In this document: one piece after another, positions 8,103 to 17,191 of the stretch
How positions within the stretch are numbered: position 1 is the first letter of the stretch
Layout of the letters: the number at the start of each line of letters is the position of its first letter
Assembly: GCF_042680885.1 (NCBI RefSeq)
Contig: NZ_JBHUEO010000001.1
Location: forward strand, 1-64,000
Source of the DNA: Siminovitchia sediminis
GTDB taxonomy: Bacteria; Bacillota; Bacilli; Bacillales; Bacillaceae_C
DNA: 64,000 nt
Direction: 5' to 3'
The notes under the pieces: generated by a model
Seen by the model: the letters and a program-made list of their open reading frames with translations, nothing else
Database searches by the model: none
What the model was told of the DNA's origin: nothing
Position numbers and translations under genes: made by a program

Positions 8103-9509
8103 CTATGGATGAATCCCCCAATTTTTTAAAAGCAGATGAATCGCGGGTACCAGTTCCTCCTCCGGTATTCCTGCAAAGCCCAATAATATCTTGGGAGGAA
8201 TTTCCATCTTTTTCTCCAAAGTATAATCGGATAACGGGTGAATTTTTACCTGAGCGTCCAATGCTTTTTTGACTAGTTCTTTTTCATTCATCCCATTCTT
8301 CACGGCAAGCAGCATATAAAGGCCTGAGTGTTCGCCGATGACTTCGACTTGACCTTTGTACGGTCTGAGAATCTCCAACGTTTTCTCCAGCTTTTTGCGG
8401 TAAATTTTTTTCATTCTATTTAAATGTCTCTCGAAATCTCCTTCTCTCATAAACCGGGTTAAAATATGCTGGTCGATTCTTGAGACGGAACAGTGATAGA
8501 AAGACCAGGCCTCTGCTTTGTACTTTTTAAGCAAGGCATGGGGTAAAACCATGTAACTGATACGCAGTGAAGGAATGAAAGACTTGGAAAAGCTGCCCAG
8601 ATAAATGACTTTTTCGCTGTGGTCCATGCTTTGCAAAGACGGGATGGATTTACCGCTATAGCGAAATTCACTGTCGTAATCATCCTCGATAATATAGCGG
8701 TTTTCAGCGTTCGCCGCCCAATTGAGCAGCTTGACCCGCCGGTTGACGGATAGAACCGAGCCATAGGGGAAGTGATGTGACGGCGTGACGTACATGATAT
8801 CAATATTGGTGTTTTCAATGGCCTCTGTTTTTACCCCCTCCTCATCCACCTCGAGCGGATGCACCTCATTCTGGGAGTTTTTTAATATATGAGAGATTAC
8901 ATGATAACCGGGGTCCTCAACACCATATACGGCTTTGGGGTCCAGTAAAAGAATGAGCTGCTGAAGAAGAATGTCACTTCCGGCTCCGATAACGATTTGT
9001 TCGGGGGCGCATTGAACCCCCCTGGCGTGGTACAAATAGTGAGCGATTTCTCTGCGCAGTTCGAGCTCACCCTGTTTATCACCCAGCAGCAGGAGTGAAT
9101 GGTTTTGCTCATTAATCGTATCTCTGGCATATTTCCTCCACTTGTTAAACGGAAAGTTTTCCGTATCAATCCAGCCGGGGTTGAAGTTGTATTTCACGGA
9201 TTGTTTTTCTTCGGCCAATTCATCTGTTCCGGAAGGTTGATTTTGAACATATTCCAAGTCTTCATAGGCGAGGACAAAGTAGCCTTTCCTTGGCAGCCCT
9301 TCAATGTAGCCCTCTGCAGCCAACTGTTCGTAGGCTGTTTCGACAGTATTCTGGCTTACCTTTAAAAATTCCGCAAGCTTCCGCTTGGATGGGAGTTTTG
9401 TCCCGTATTCCAATCGTCCTTCTGTAATTTCTTTTTTAATATAAATATAAAGCTGTTCGTACAACGGAATCTCGATCGAGCGGTTTAAATTGCATGACAG
9501 CATTTCCAT
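8103..9509 (-). CDS. MocR-family regulator, PdxR-like (GntR-aminotransferase fusion)
   Basis: A 468-residue transcription factor. It joins a GntR winged helix (residues about 10-75; LYEQLYIYIKKEITEGRL, GTKLPSKRKLAEFLKVSQNT) to a fold-type I aminotransferase domain (about 110-468) that binds PLP. The likely PLP lysine lies in YLGSFSKSF. AGGAGG eight bases before the ATG fixes the start. It faces pdxS across 124 bases, the layout of known PdxR regulators, which bind PLP and control vitamin B6 synthesis. Two copies of AAACTGG lie in the shared promoter region. GabR-type control of another pathway is possible, but the neighbour argues for PdxR. Confidence 0.88.
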   Translation of the reverse strand: MEMLSCNLNRSIEIPLYEQLYIYIKKEITEGRLEYGTKLPSKRKLAEFLKVSQNTVETAYEQLAAEGYIEGLPRKGYFVLAYEDLEYVQNQPSGTDELAEEKQSVKYNFNPGWIDTENFPFNKWRKYARDTINEQNHSLLLLGDKQGELELRREIAHYLYHARGVQCAPEQIVIGAGSDILLQQLILLLDPKAVYGVEDPGYHVISHILKNSQNEVHPLEVDEEGVKTEAIENTNIDIMYVTPSHHFPYGSVLSVNRRVKLLNWAANAENRYIIEDDYDSEFRYSGKSIPSLQSMDHSEKVIYLGSFSKSFIPSLRISYMVLPHALLKKYKAEAWSFYHCSVSRIDQHILTRFMREGDFERHLNRMKKIYRKKLEKTLEILRPYKGQVEVIGEHSGLYMLLAVKNGMNEKELVKKALDAQVKIHPLSDYTLEKKMEIPPKILLGFAGIPEEELVPAIHLLLKNWGIHP

Positions 9510-9526
9510 TTTCCATGCCTCCTTTT

Positions 9527-9557
9527 AAACTGGCCCTTCCTGTTTATAAAAAACTGG
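9527..9557. promoter_or_regulatory. Direct repeats in the mocR-pdxS intergenic region
   Basis: AAACTGG occurs at 9527-9533 and again at 9551-9557, 24 bases apart, in the same orientation. The second copy continues as AAACTGGTAC. It resembles the AAAGTGG-type sites I recall for PdxR proteins. The pdxS promoter has a weak -35, consistent with activation. The assignment as PdxR operators is inference. Confidence 0.45.
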
Positions 9558-9633
9558 TACTTTCAATAGAGTCAATATATATCTATCATAATCTTAAATC
9601 TTACAATTGACAATCATGCTGGAGGCGAAAAAA

Positions 9634-10512
9634 ATGGAAGCAGTGAGTGAAAAAATAAAAGATGTGATGAAAAGAATTCAAGGCGGCGTCATTATGGATG
9701 TGGTAAATGCGGAACAGGCAAAGGTGGCTGAGGCTTCCGGGGCGGCAGCCGTCATGGCGCTGGAAAGAGTACCATCAGATATTCGTGCTGCTGGCGGGGT
9801 TGCCCGAATGGCAGACCCTCGAATCATCGAAGAGGTAATGAATGCTGTATCTATTCCCGTAATGGCCAAGGCCAGGATCGGGCATATTACGGAAGCCAGA
9901 GTTCTCGAGGCTCTTGGAGTGGATTTCATTGATGAAAGTGAAGTCTTGACTCCAGCTGATGAAGAATTTCATCTGTTGAAAAGTGATTTTACAGTTCCTT
10001 TTGTATGCGGGTGCCGTGATTTGGGTGAGGCTGCACGCCGTATTGGTGAAGGGACGGCCATGCTTCGTACCAAAGGAGAGCCTGGAACAGGGAACATTGT
10101 GGAAGCAGTCCGCCATATTAGGAAGGTGAACGCTCAGGTTCGTAAAGTTGCAAGAATGAACGATGATGAATTGATGACCGAAGCGAAAAATCTTGGAGCT
10201 CCATATGAAGTGCTCAAACAGATCAAAGAAGAAGGGAGACTGCCGGTTGTCAACTTTGCTGCCGGTGGAGTAGCAACACCCGCAGATGCAGCACTCATGA
10301 TGGAGCTTGGCGCTGACGGAGTATTTGTCGGATCGGGCATCTTCAAATCGGAAAACCCTGAGAAATTTGCAAGCGCCATAGTCCAGGCAACAGCCAATTA
10401 TCAAGACTATGACCTGATTGGAAAACTTTCCAAAGAATTAGGATCAGCCATGAAAGGAATAGATGTAAATCAGCTCGGCCTCGAAGAAAGAATGGCGGAG
10501 CGCGGCTGGTAA
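9634..10512 (+). CDS. pdxS: Pyridoxal 5'-phosphate synthase lyase subunit PdxS
   Basis: A 292-residue protein nearly identical in pattern to Bacillus PdxS, the barrel subunit that builds PLP from ribose 5-phosphate, glyceraldehyde 3-phosphate and ammonia. Signatures include GGVIMDVVNAEQAKVAE, ALERVPSDIRAAGGVARMAD, the catalytic lysine in VMAKARIGH, and VNFAAGGVATPADAALMMEL. The ATG at 9634 follows GGAGG by eight bases. The open frame from TTG at 9607 has no ribosome site. The glutaminase partner gene pdxT, normally next in line, is absent: the next gene is a transporter on the other strand, after a bidirectional terminator. Confidence 0.96.
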   Translation: MEAVSEKIKDVMKRIQGGVIMDVVNAEQAKVAEASGAAAVMALERVPSDIRAAGGVARMADPRIIEEVMNAVSIPVMAKARIGHITEARVLEALGVDFIDESEVLTPADEEFHLLKSDFTVPFVCGCRDLGEAARRIGEGTAMLRTKGEPGTGNIVEAVRHIRKVNAQVRKVARMNDDELMTEAKNLGAPYEVLKQIKEEGRLPVVNFAAGGVATPADAALMMELGADGVFVGSGIFKSENPEKFASAIVQATANYQDYDLIGKLSKELGSAMKGIDVNQLGLEERMAERGW

Positions 10513-10574
10513 AAGTGGAGAATAGGGCTTCCTAGAATAGTAAAGAGGTGCCGGCCCCCGCTCTGCCAAGACAT

Positions 10575-10608
10575 CAAAAACTCGAAAGCAGGAGCTTTCG
10601 AGTTTTTG
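10575..10608. terminator. Bidirectional terminator between pdxS and the NSS transporter
   Basis: CAAAAACTCGAAAGC at 10575-10589 pairs with GCTTTCGAGTTTTTG at 10594-10608 around an AGGA loop. A-rich and T-rich flanks let it serve both converging genes. Confidence 0.85.
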
Positions 10609-10611
10609 GGG

Positions 10612-11934
10612 CTAACCGTTCAAAAAATAAGCCAGAAAGATGGCAATAATAGCAATCGGCGCTGCATACCGTACAATTGCTTTCCAGACCGCGTGCAGCG
10701 TATGATGCATCCGCAGCTCATCTTCGGTCTCGGCTTTTGAAAGAGCATACCCGGCAAACAGGGACACAAGCAGTGCATTGACAGGCATTCCGATGCCGCT
10801 TGTCAAAACATCCGCAAAGTCAAAAAATGTTCCGCCGGGAAGGTCCAGATGCGATAGGGTTCCGAACGACAAGGCACTGGGAATGCCGATAAGGAATATG
10901 CAAGCGCCGAATATCCATGACATCTTTCTTCTTAAGTGGTATTTCTTTCGGATGCCGGTCGATACGACAATTTCCAGCATGGCAATGGAAGAGGTCAAAG
11001 TCGCAAACAACAGCAAAATAAAAAAAACGATCATAAATATACTGCCAAGCGGAATTTCATTAAAAATGGCCGGAAAAATAACAAAGGTTAATCCGGGTCC
11101 TTCTTCGGGAGAATGGTCCAGTGCAAAAACTGCCGGAAAAATAACAAGTCCCGCCAGTAAAGATATAATGATATTCAGTATCGATACGTTCAAAGCGGAC
11201 TGGCCGAGCCGCTCTTCTTTCGGCAAATACGAAGCGTAGGTGATCATGGCGGTGACACCTACACTTAAAGAAAAGAAAGCTTGGCCGAGTGCAAGCAAAA
11301 AGGTTTTTCCGGATAAAAAAGACCAGTCAGGAACGAAGAGGAAGCGAACGCCTTCCATAGCTCCTTCCAGTGTCAGTGATCGAATGGCTAAAACAATAAA
11401 AAAAATAAACAACAGAGGCATCATCCAGCGGCTCGCACGTTCAATGCCGCTTTTGATCCCGCCTTGTACAATCCAAGTGGTCAAAAACATGAAGGCGGCC
11501 TGTGCAAATAACACCTCCAAAGGGTTGGCAATAATGTCTTCAAACAGCATCCCGTAATCTCTGTTCTGCAGACTGAAAAAAATGGCTCTCACCAAATAAG
11601 AGAGAATCCATCCGCCTACTACACTGTAAAAGGACAAAAGGACAGAGGAAGTCACTAGACCCATCCAGCCAATCCAATACCACTTCTTTCCGGGAGCCAA
11701 TAACTTTAGAGAGGTGACTGCATCCTGCTGGCCGCGGCGTCCAATAACGAACTCAGCCAGCAGAATCGGGAGGCCGATTGCCAAAGTGGACAGGATAAAT
11801 AAAAATAAAAAGATTCCGCCTCCGTTAGTACCTGCCATATAAGGAAACTTCCAAATGGCTCCCAAACCGATGGCGCTCCCCGCAGCGGCTAAAACGAAGC
11901 CGATCTTTGATGTCCATTGTTCGCGCTGTTTCAT
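10612..11934 (-). CDS. Sodium-dependent transporter, NSS (SNF) family
   Basis: A 440-residue membrane protein with about eleven hydrophobic segments, of the neurotransmitter:sodium symporter family that includes LeuT and MhsT. The first helix carries the unwound sodium/substrate site pattern AAAGSAIGLGAIWKFPYMAG, and NGGGIFLFLF follows. The ATG at 11934 is preferred: GAGGGA lies shortly before it, whereas the GTG at 11946 overlaps that sequence. Bacterial members usually import hydrophobic or aromatic amino acids with sodium. The exact substrate is not visible. The gene is transcribed alone. Confidence 0.9.
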   Translation of the reverse strand: MKQREQWTSKIGFVLAAAGSAIGLGAIWKFPYMAGTNGGGIFLFLFILSTLAIGLPILLAEFVIGRRGQQDAVTSLKLLAPGKKWYWIGWMGLVTSSVLLSFYSVVGGWILSYLVRAIFFSLQNRDYGMLFEDIIANPLEVLFAQAAFMFLTTWIVQGGIKSGIERASRWMMPLLFIFFIVLAIRSLTLEGAMEGVRFLFVPDWSFLSGKTFLLALGQAFFSLSVGVTAMITYASYLPKEERLGQSALNVSILNIIISLLAGLVIFPAVFALDHSPEEGPGLTFVIFPAIFNEIPLGSIFMIVFFILLLFATLTSSIAMLEIVVSTGIRKKYHLRRKMSWIFGACIFLIGIPSALSFGTLSHLDLPGGTFFDFADVLTSGIGMPVNALLVSLFAGYALSKAETEDELRMHHTLHAVWKAIVRYAAPIAIIAIFLAYFLNG

Positions 11935-12050
11935 AAAATCCCTCACTTTTCAATGCGGCACTATTATAACTTATTCTGACGATAGAGCGAAAGATTATTT
12001 AAGTAAACATCAAGAGCGGAGACAATGAAATGAATTGCCCATAAAAAAAG

Positions 12051-12085
12051 CTGCCCGGAAAACAGGAACCGCTGTTTCCGGGCAG
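12051..12085 (-). terminator. Terminator of the DUF2653 operon
   Basis: CTGCCCGGAAAACAG at 12051-12065 pairs with CTGTTTCCGGGCAG at 12072-12085 with one bulge. On the minus strand a run of T (12044-12050) follows directly. Confidence 0.8.
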
Positions 12086-12098
12086 GCTTATTTTTTAT

Positions 12099-12392
12099 TT
12101 ATTGATGAACCTGCGCAATAATCCCTTCTTCATCGTCGAGCATAAGATCAATGCCTGCGGAATAAGGATCCCCGTGCAATTCTTCCTCTATCCACAGACG
12201 AATGGCTTGAATCATATCTACCGTTTGAAGTTCATGCTTCCAGCTATGAATATATACATCAGCAGAAAATCCATGGTCGTCATCAAAAAGGAGTTCTACT
12301 TCTACTTCTTCAGGTTGTACGGACCTTTTGCGGGCTTGATCTATGCAGATGGCATTAATAATGTCCTGTTCTGAAATGACTATCTGCCCCAA
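12099..12392 (-). CDS. DUF2653 family protein (YxcD-like)
   Basis: A 97-residue acidic protein resembling Bacillus subtilis YxcD, whose function is unknown. It opens with ISEQDIINAICIDQARKRSV and has a symmetric pattern of two acidic segments (VEVELLFDDDHGF and IDLMLDDEEGI). No membrane segment or signal is present. Its start overlaps the end of the upstream membrane protein gene by 13 bases, so the two are translated from one message, and a terminator follows. Confidence 0.75.
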   Translation of the reverse strand: MGQIVISEQDIINAICIDQARKRSVQPEEVEVELLFDDDHGFSADVYIHSWKHELQTVDMIQAIRLWIEEELHGDPYSAGIDLMLDDEEGIIAQVHQ

Positions 12393-12817
12393 GGACCTGT
12401 ATCCTCTTTTCTTTTCATTTTAGTCAATGCAGAGAATACTTTACGGATGACTACAAACAGCACATAGATGGCTGCAAGGTTAATCATAAGACCCAGGAGG
12501 GATCCCAGCATTCCCATGTTGGCTAAAAGGGAACCGAATAGCAATCCTGCCAATCCCCCCAGCATCAGGCCTTTCATCAAGCCACCTGAAAATAGTCCGC
12601 CCTTAGGGGCGTTCTGCTGCTTGGTTGCATGAGTGTTTGGAGTTTCCTGCTTCTGTTTTTGCTGAAAGTTAGACTGGTTATTTTGCATATTGAAGCCTCT
12701 TTTTCCGGACTTATAGCCCTTGGCTTCGACGGTTGTTGAATGATCCTGAAAAACAAATGTACCGACAGGTGTAAAAAGGAGTGTTGCAGTGAGTAATGCT
12801 GTCAACAGTTTCTTCAT
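12380..12817 (-). CDS. Small exported membrane protein, Gly/Leu-rich
   Basis: A 145-residue protein with an N-terminal signal-like helix (MKKLLTALLTATLLFTPVGT), a Gln/Asn/Lys-rich linker, then a glycine-rich membrane segment (GLMKGLMLGGLAGLLFGSLL) and a second hydrophobic stretch. The pattern resembles the membrane part of Tim44-like bacterial proteins, but the Tim44 domain itself is missing. The ATG at 12817 follows GGAGG by seven bases. The longer frame from 12847 has no such site. It is the first gene of a two-gene operon with the DUF2653 gene. Function unknown. Confidence 0.7.
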   Translation of the reverse strand: MKKLLTALLTATLLFTPVGTFVFQDHSTTVEAKGYKSGKRGFNMQNNQSNFQQKQKQETPNTHATKQQNAPKGGLFSGGLMKGLMLGGLAGLLFGSLLANMGMLGSLLGLMINLAAIYVLFVVIRKVFSALTKMKRKEDTGPWGR

Positions 12818-12965
12818 TTTCAATCCTCCTTCATGATCGTGCAACATTACTATTATACCTTAATTACAATGGATTTTTAATAAAAATGCTGTTTGGGGTA
12901 AAACGAAGGAAGAAGGGGGTGTATAATAGAGATAAATACCGTTTTTCTTAGAGGAAGGTACATAT

Positions 12966-14135
12966 ATGTCTGAAGAAAATATTACAAGAATTGAATTAAA
13001 TGGCAAGGAAATCATTCTTATCGGGACAGCTCACGTCTCCAAGCAGAGTGCTGAGCAGGTAAAAGAAGTGATTGAAGCTGAACAGCCGTACTCCGTCTGC
13101 GTAGAGTTGGATAAACAAAGATTCGAATCCATTCAAAATAAAAACCAGTGGAAAGAAATGGATATCTTTAAAGTAATCAAAGAAAAGAAGGCAACGCTGC
13201 TGTTGATGAACTTAGCGATATCCTCCTTTCAAAAAAGGATGGCCAAGCAGTTCGGCATCCAGGCCGGACAAGAAATGATCCAAGGGATTGAATCGGCAAA
13301 AGAAACAGGAGCCAAACTAGTTTTAGCAGACCGGAATATTCAAATCACTTTTGCCCGGATTTGGGGGAACCTTGGATGGTGGGGAAAGGTGCAGCTGCTT
13401 TCCCAAGTATTTTTCAGTATTTTCAGCAATGAAACCATTTCTGAGGAAGACCTGGAAAAAATGAAAAACCAGGATACGATCCATGCCATTTTAAAAGAAT
13501 TTACCGATAGCTTTCCGCGGCTGAAAGTTCCATTAATTGATGAGCGTGATCAGTATTTGGCCCAAAAAATTAAGAACGCTCCCGGAGAAAAAGTGGTGGC
13601 GGTGTTGGGAGCAGCTCATGTTCCGGGGGTTAAAAAAGAAATCCATAAGGAACATGACTTAAAACGGCTGTCCGAGCGGCCCCCCAAGTCCAAAGCTCCT
13701 AAAATTATCGGTTGGTCGATTCCTATTCTCGTATTAGCGATTATCGCCTATACTTTTTTTGCCAATCCGTCTGCGGGATGGCAGCAGACGATGAGCTGGA
13801 TTTTATGGAACGGGTCATTGTCCGCTATTGGGACGGCGCTTGCTTTCGGTCATCCGCTGGCTATTCTTACAGCTTTTGTGGCAGCACCCATCACTTCCTT
13901 AAATCCATTGCTAGCGGCAGGCTGGTTTGCCGGAGCCGTCCAGGCTCTTATGAAGCGGCCCCATGTCAAGGATTTTGAAAACTTGACGGAAGATGTGTTC
14001 AGCTTTAAAGGTTTCTGGAATAACAAGGTGACCCGGATATTGCTTGTTGTTGTTCTTGCGAACTTGGGAAGTTCCCTTGGGACATTTATTGCAGGTGCAG
14101 ATATTATCCGGTTATTTTTGGATAATATACGATAG
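12966..14135 (+). CDS. TraB/PrgY family membrane protein
   Basis: A 389-residue protein of the TraB (pheromone shutdown/GumN-related) family. The N-terminal soluble domain has GTAHVSKQSAEQV near residue 19, CVELDKQRFE near residue 47 and GAAHVPGV near residue 216, the paired histidine motifs of the family. Residues from about 246 to 389 hold several membrane helices (IPILVLAIIAYTFF, LAFGHPLAILTAFVAAPIT, ILLVVVLANLGSSLGTFIAG). Enterococcal TraB/PrgY limits peptide pheromone activity. The role in bacilli is not established. It stands alone with a terminator-like hairpin at 14142-14172. Confidence 0.88.
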   Translation: MSEENITRIELNGKEIILIGTAHVSKQSAEQVKEVIEAEQPYSVCVELDKQRFESIQNKNQWKEMDIFKVIKEKKATLLLMNLAISSFQKRMAKQFGIQAGQEMIQGIESAKETGAKLVLADRNIQITFARIWGNLGWWGKVQLLSQVFFSIFSNETISEEDLEKMKNQDTIHAILKEFTDSFPRLKVPLIDERDQYLAQKIKNAPGEKVVAVLGAAHVPGVKKEIHKEHDLKRLSERPPKSKAPKIIGWSIPILVLAIIAYTFFANPSAGWQQTMSWILWNGSLSAIGTALAFGHPLAILTAFVAAPITSLNPLLAAGWFAGAVQALMKRPHVKDFENLTEDVFSFKGFWNNKVTRILLVVVLANLGSSLGTFIAGADIIRLFLDNIR

Positions 14136-14141
14136 GTAAAT

Positions 14142-14172
14142 AAATTCAGCCCAATCGGGAGGGCTGAAGTTT
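14142..14172 (+). terminator. Hairpin after the TraB gene
   Basis: TTCAGCCC at 14145-14152 pairs with GGGCTGAA at 14161-14168, with extra A/T pairs outside. Only a short T-rich tail follows. Confidence 0.6.
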
Positions 14173-14266
14173 ATTTATGAGGCGGCGCTCAGGCAAAATG
14201 GTACCTGAATGTGAATGCCGGGAGGCATGATATACAAGGGAGGGAGGACAACACCTGACCTCCTGC

Positions 14267-15151
14267 TTATTCTTCATCCCCCATCTGCATCATTTCTACT
14301 AATTTTTTCAACGCAAAAGACTGATAAGATCCCTTTTTTGTTATCGTCCCCAGCCGCCACAATAGTGGCGGACGTTGGATGGGTATGGCTTCGATCAAAG
14401 GGTTCCTTTGCTTTTTCATAGCTGATTTCGGAAGGAGGGCTACTCCCATTTTTGCTGCAATCAACTCTATCGTTAAGTCCCACTGGGACGTTTCGTAAGA
14501 AATATGCGGCGTAAACCCGGCCGATTTACAAGAGTTGATAATATAGCTGTGCAAGGTAAAATGCTTGGGAAATACGATCAGTTTTTCTTGTTCAACATCA
14601 GTAAGGGATGCGGCTTTCTTCCGCGCAAGCCTGTCTTCCGCATGGACATATAAATAGAACTCGTCAGTTATAAAAGGGCATACATCAAATTTTTCCTCAT
14701 TAACAGGGAGCACAACCAGCCCCACATCAATTTCCTCAGCTTCCACGAGTTGTTCCACTACCTTCGCTCCAACTTCAACTAATTCAAGCTTTACATTTGG
14801 ATATCGGTGACTAAATTTCAAAGCGATTTCCGGAAAAAACAAAGTTCCGATGAGCGGAGGAACTCCAAATTTAATTTGGCCGGCTGCAATTCCTTTAAGC
14901 TCGCTAAGCAGAGCCGGGATATTGTTTAATTCAGCCAACGCTTTTTCTCCTTGCTCATATACAATTTTCCCTGCATCTGTCAGGCGAAGCCTGCGGCTCG
15001 AACGGTCCAATAATTCAACATGTAATTCCTGTTCAAGTCTTTTGACTGCTTTACTTAAAGAGGGCTGGGACAGATAAAAACTTTCGGCAGCCTCAGTGAA
15101 GCTTTGGTGATCTGCCACTTTCATAAATGCTAAAATATCACGAAGTTCCAT
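14267..15151 (-). CDS. LysR-family transcriptional regulator
   Basis: A 294-residue regulator with an N-terminal winged helix (MELRDILAFMKVADHQSFTE, AAESFYLSQPSLSKAVKRLE) and a periplasmic-binding-like effector domain from about residue 90. The ATG at 15151 follows GGAG by six bases. The longer frame has no ribosome site. It is divergent from the thiolase-CoA transferase operon with 114 bases between the starts, so it probably controls that operon in response to a pathway metabolite. The effector cannot be told from sequence. Confidence 0.9.
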   Translation of the reverse strand: MELRDILAFMKVADHQSFTEAAESFYLSQPSLSKAVKRLEQELHVELLDRSSRRLRLTDAGKIVYEQGEKALAELNNIPALLSELKGIAAGQIKFGVPPLIGTLFFPEIALKFSHRYPNVKLELVEVGAKVVEQLVEAEEIDVGLVVLPVNEEKFDVCPFITDEFYLYVHAEDRLARKKAASLTDVEQEKLIVFPKHFTLHSYIINSCKSAGFTPHISYETSQWDLTIELIAAKMGVALLPKSAMKKQRNPLIEAIPIQRPPLLWRLGTITKKGSYQSFALKKLVEMMQMGDEE

Positions 15152-15265
15152 TTCAGGCTCCTTTTCATTCTCTATAGGAATAAACAATATTCTTAATATT
15201 CATTTTACTAATAATTTAACCTGGGGTAAACTTAAATTAAACTGAAAGCAAGGGAGCTGGATGGA

Positions 15266-16456
15266 ATGAATGGCAGGGAAGTGGTTATTGTCAGTGCTGT
15301 AAGGACAGCGATTGGCAGTTTTAACGGAACACTGAAAAACGTATCGGCACCGGAATTGGGAGCGGCAACGATCAAAGAGGCTTTGAATAGAGCCGGCATA
15401 AAGGCTGAGGATGTTGACGAAGTGATCATGGGAAATGTGCTTCAAGCAGGGCTTGGGCAAAACCCTGCCCGTCAGGCTGCAATAAAAGCGGGCATTCCTG
15501 AAAGCGTTTCATCGATGACAATTAATAAAGTATGCGGATCCGGGCTAAAGGCCGTCCACCTTGCTGCGCAGGCGATTGCAGCCGGTGAAGCGGACATTGT
15601 AGTCGCCGGCGGAATGGAGAACATGTCTCAGGCCCCTTATCTATTAAAAAATGCCAGGGACGGATTTAAAATGGGGGATCAAAAACTTATCGACAGTATG
15701 GTAAGCGATGGCCTGACGTGTGTTTTTAACGAATACCATATGGGGGTGACAGCGGAAAACCTATGTGAAAAATATGAATTGACACGGGAGGAACAAGATG
15801 AATTTGCTGCTTGGAGCCAGGAAAAAGCCATAACAGCCATTGAAGAAGGAAAATTTAAGGAAGAAATAGTTCCTGTCACGATTCCGCAAAAAAGAGGGGA
15901 TCCTATTGTTTTTGATACGGATGAATATCCACGGAAAGGGACGACTCCTGAAAAACTGTCCAAGTTGAGGCCCGCTTTCAAAAAAGATGGAAGTGTCACT
16001 GCAGGGAATTCATCAGGCATCAACGACGGTGCTGCATCGGTTGTAGTCATGTCGAAAGAAAAAGCGGGGAATCTTGGTATCCAACCGCTCGTATGCATGA
16101 AAGCAAACGCCAATGCAGGTGTCGACCCAAGTATGATGGGAATCGGACCGGTAACCGCTGTAAAAAAGGCACTCCAAAAAGCTGGCCTGACATTGAAGGA
16201 CATCCATTTAATTGAAGCCAACGAAGCATTTGCTGCCCAATCTCTTGCAGTAGACAGAGAACTTCAATTCGATCGTTCTATATTAAATGTAAATGGAGGA
16301 GCCATAGCACTCGGACATCCGATCGGAGCAAGCGGTGCCAGGATTCTTGTTACGCTGATTCACGAAATGAAACGCAGAGGTGCCGAACGGGGGTTGGCGA
16401 CTCTTTGTATAGGCGGCGGCCAGGGCGTTGCTACAATTGTTGAACTCGAAAAATAA
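15266..16456 (+). CDS. Acetyl-CoA acetyltransferase (thiolase)
   Basis: A 396-residue biosynthetic-type thiolase that interconverts two acetyl-CoA and acetoacetyl-CoA. The nucleophilic cysteine lies in NKVCGSGLKAVHLAAQAIA near residue 88. The second active-site set is NVNGGAIALGHPIGASGAR, and the catalytic C-terminal cysteine lies in ATLCIGGGQG. The ATG at 15266 follows AGGGAG by nine bases. It leads an operon with both CoA transferase subunits, so its main job here is probably thiolysis of acetoacetyl-CoA during ketone body or acetoacetate use. Confidence 0.94.
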   Translation: MNGREVVIVSAVRTAIGSFNGTLKNVSAPELGAATIKEALNRAGIKAEDVDEVIMGNVLQAGLGQNPARQAAIKAGIPESVSSMTINKVCGSGLKAVHLAAQAIAAGEADIVVAGGMENMSQAPYLLKNARDGFKMGDQKLIDSMVSDGLTCVFNEYHMGVTAENLCEKYELTREEQDEFAAWSQEKAITAIEEGKFKEEIVPVTIPQKRGDPIVFDTDEYPRKGTTPEKLSKLRPAFKKDGSVTAGNSSGINDGAASVVVMSKEKAGNLGIQPLVCMKANANAGVDPSMMGIGPVTAVKKALQKAGLTLKDIHLIEANEAFAAQSLAVDRELQFDRSILNVNGGAIALGHPIGASGARILVTLIHEMKRRGAERGLATLCIGGGQGVATIVELEK

Positions 16457-16484
16457 AGAATAAAAAAGAGGAGGAACGAATGAC

Positions 16485-17174
16485 ATGAAAAGCATCTATA
16501 CAACATTTCAAGACGCTGTAGCCGACATTACTGACGGTTCGACGTTAATGGTTGGCGGCTTTGGCCTTTGTGGTATTCCGGAAAATCTGATCAAGGCCCT
16601 GGTTGAAAAAGGTGTAAAAGAGTTAACGGTGATTTCTAATAATTGCGGAGTGGATGATTGGGGGCTGGGCCTGCTTTTGCGAAATAAGCAAATTAAAAAA
16701 ATCATCGGATCCTATGTTGGAGAAAATAAGGAGTTTGAGCGGCAGGTATTGTCTGGTGAAATTGAAGTGGAGCTGACTCCTCAGGGAACACTTGCAGAGA
16801 AAATACGTGCAGGAGGAGCGGGAATTCCGGCTTTTTATACGCCTGCAGGCGTTGGGACTCCCATTGCAGAGGGAAAAGAGATCAGGGAATTTAATGGAAA
16901 GGAGTATGTCTTGGAAGAAGCCCTTACAGCCGATTTCAGTCTGGTCAGTGCGTGGAAAGGGGATAAAATGGGCAATCTCGTGTATCGAAAGACAGCCCGA
17001 AACTTTAATCCTATGATTGCAGCTGCAGGGAAAGTCACCATTGCAGAAGTGGAGATGCTTGTTGATGCCGGCGACCTTGATCCCAACAGCATTCATACAC
17101 CGAGCATTTATGTACAGGGAATCATTCAGGGAGAGTTAGAAAAGCGCATTGAAAGAAGAACGGTGAGCGTATAA
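16485..17174 (+). CDS. scoA: 3-oxoacid CoA-transferase subunit A
   Basis: A 229-residue subunit of the succinyl-CoA:3-oxoacid CoA-transferase type. GGFGLCGIPENLIKALVEKG near residue 22 is the family signature, and GAGIPAFYTPAGVGTPIAEG near residue 107 is also diagnostic. The enzyme moves CoA from succinyl-CoA (or acetyl-CoA) to acetoacetate. It follows the thiolase by 28 bases with its own GAGGAGG-type site and precedes subunit B by 17 bases. The scoA name rests on likeness to the Bacillus ScoAB pair. AtoD-like acetate CoA-transferase is the alternative. Confidence 0.92.
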   Translation: MKSIYTTFQDAVADITDGSTLMVGGFGLCGIPENLIKALVEKGVKELTVISNNCGVDDWGLGLLLRNKQIKKIIGSYVGENKEFERQVLSGEIEVELTPQGTLAEKIRAGGAGIPAFYTPAGVGTPIAEGKEIREFNGKEYVLEEALTADFSLVSAWKGDKMGNLVYRKTARNFNPMIAAAGKVTIAEVEMLVDAGDLDPNSIHTPSIYVQGIIQGELEKRIERRTVSV

Positions 17175-17191
17175 AAAAGGAGGAAACCCTA

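Noticed and set aside
15679..16221. Long minus-strand frame inside the thiolase gene
   Set aside because: Shadow of the thiolase reading frame. No ribosome site.
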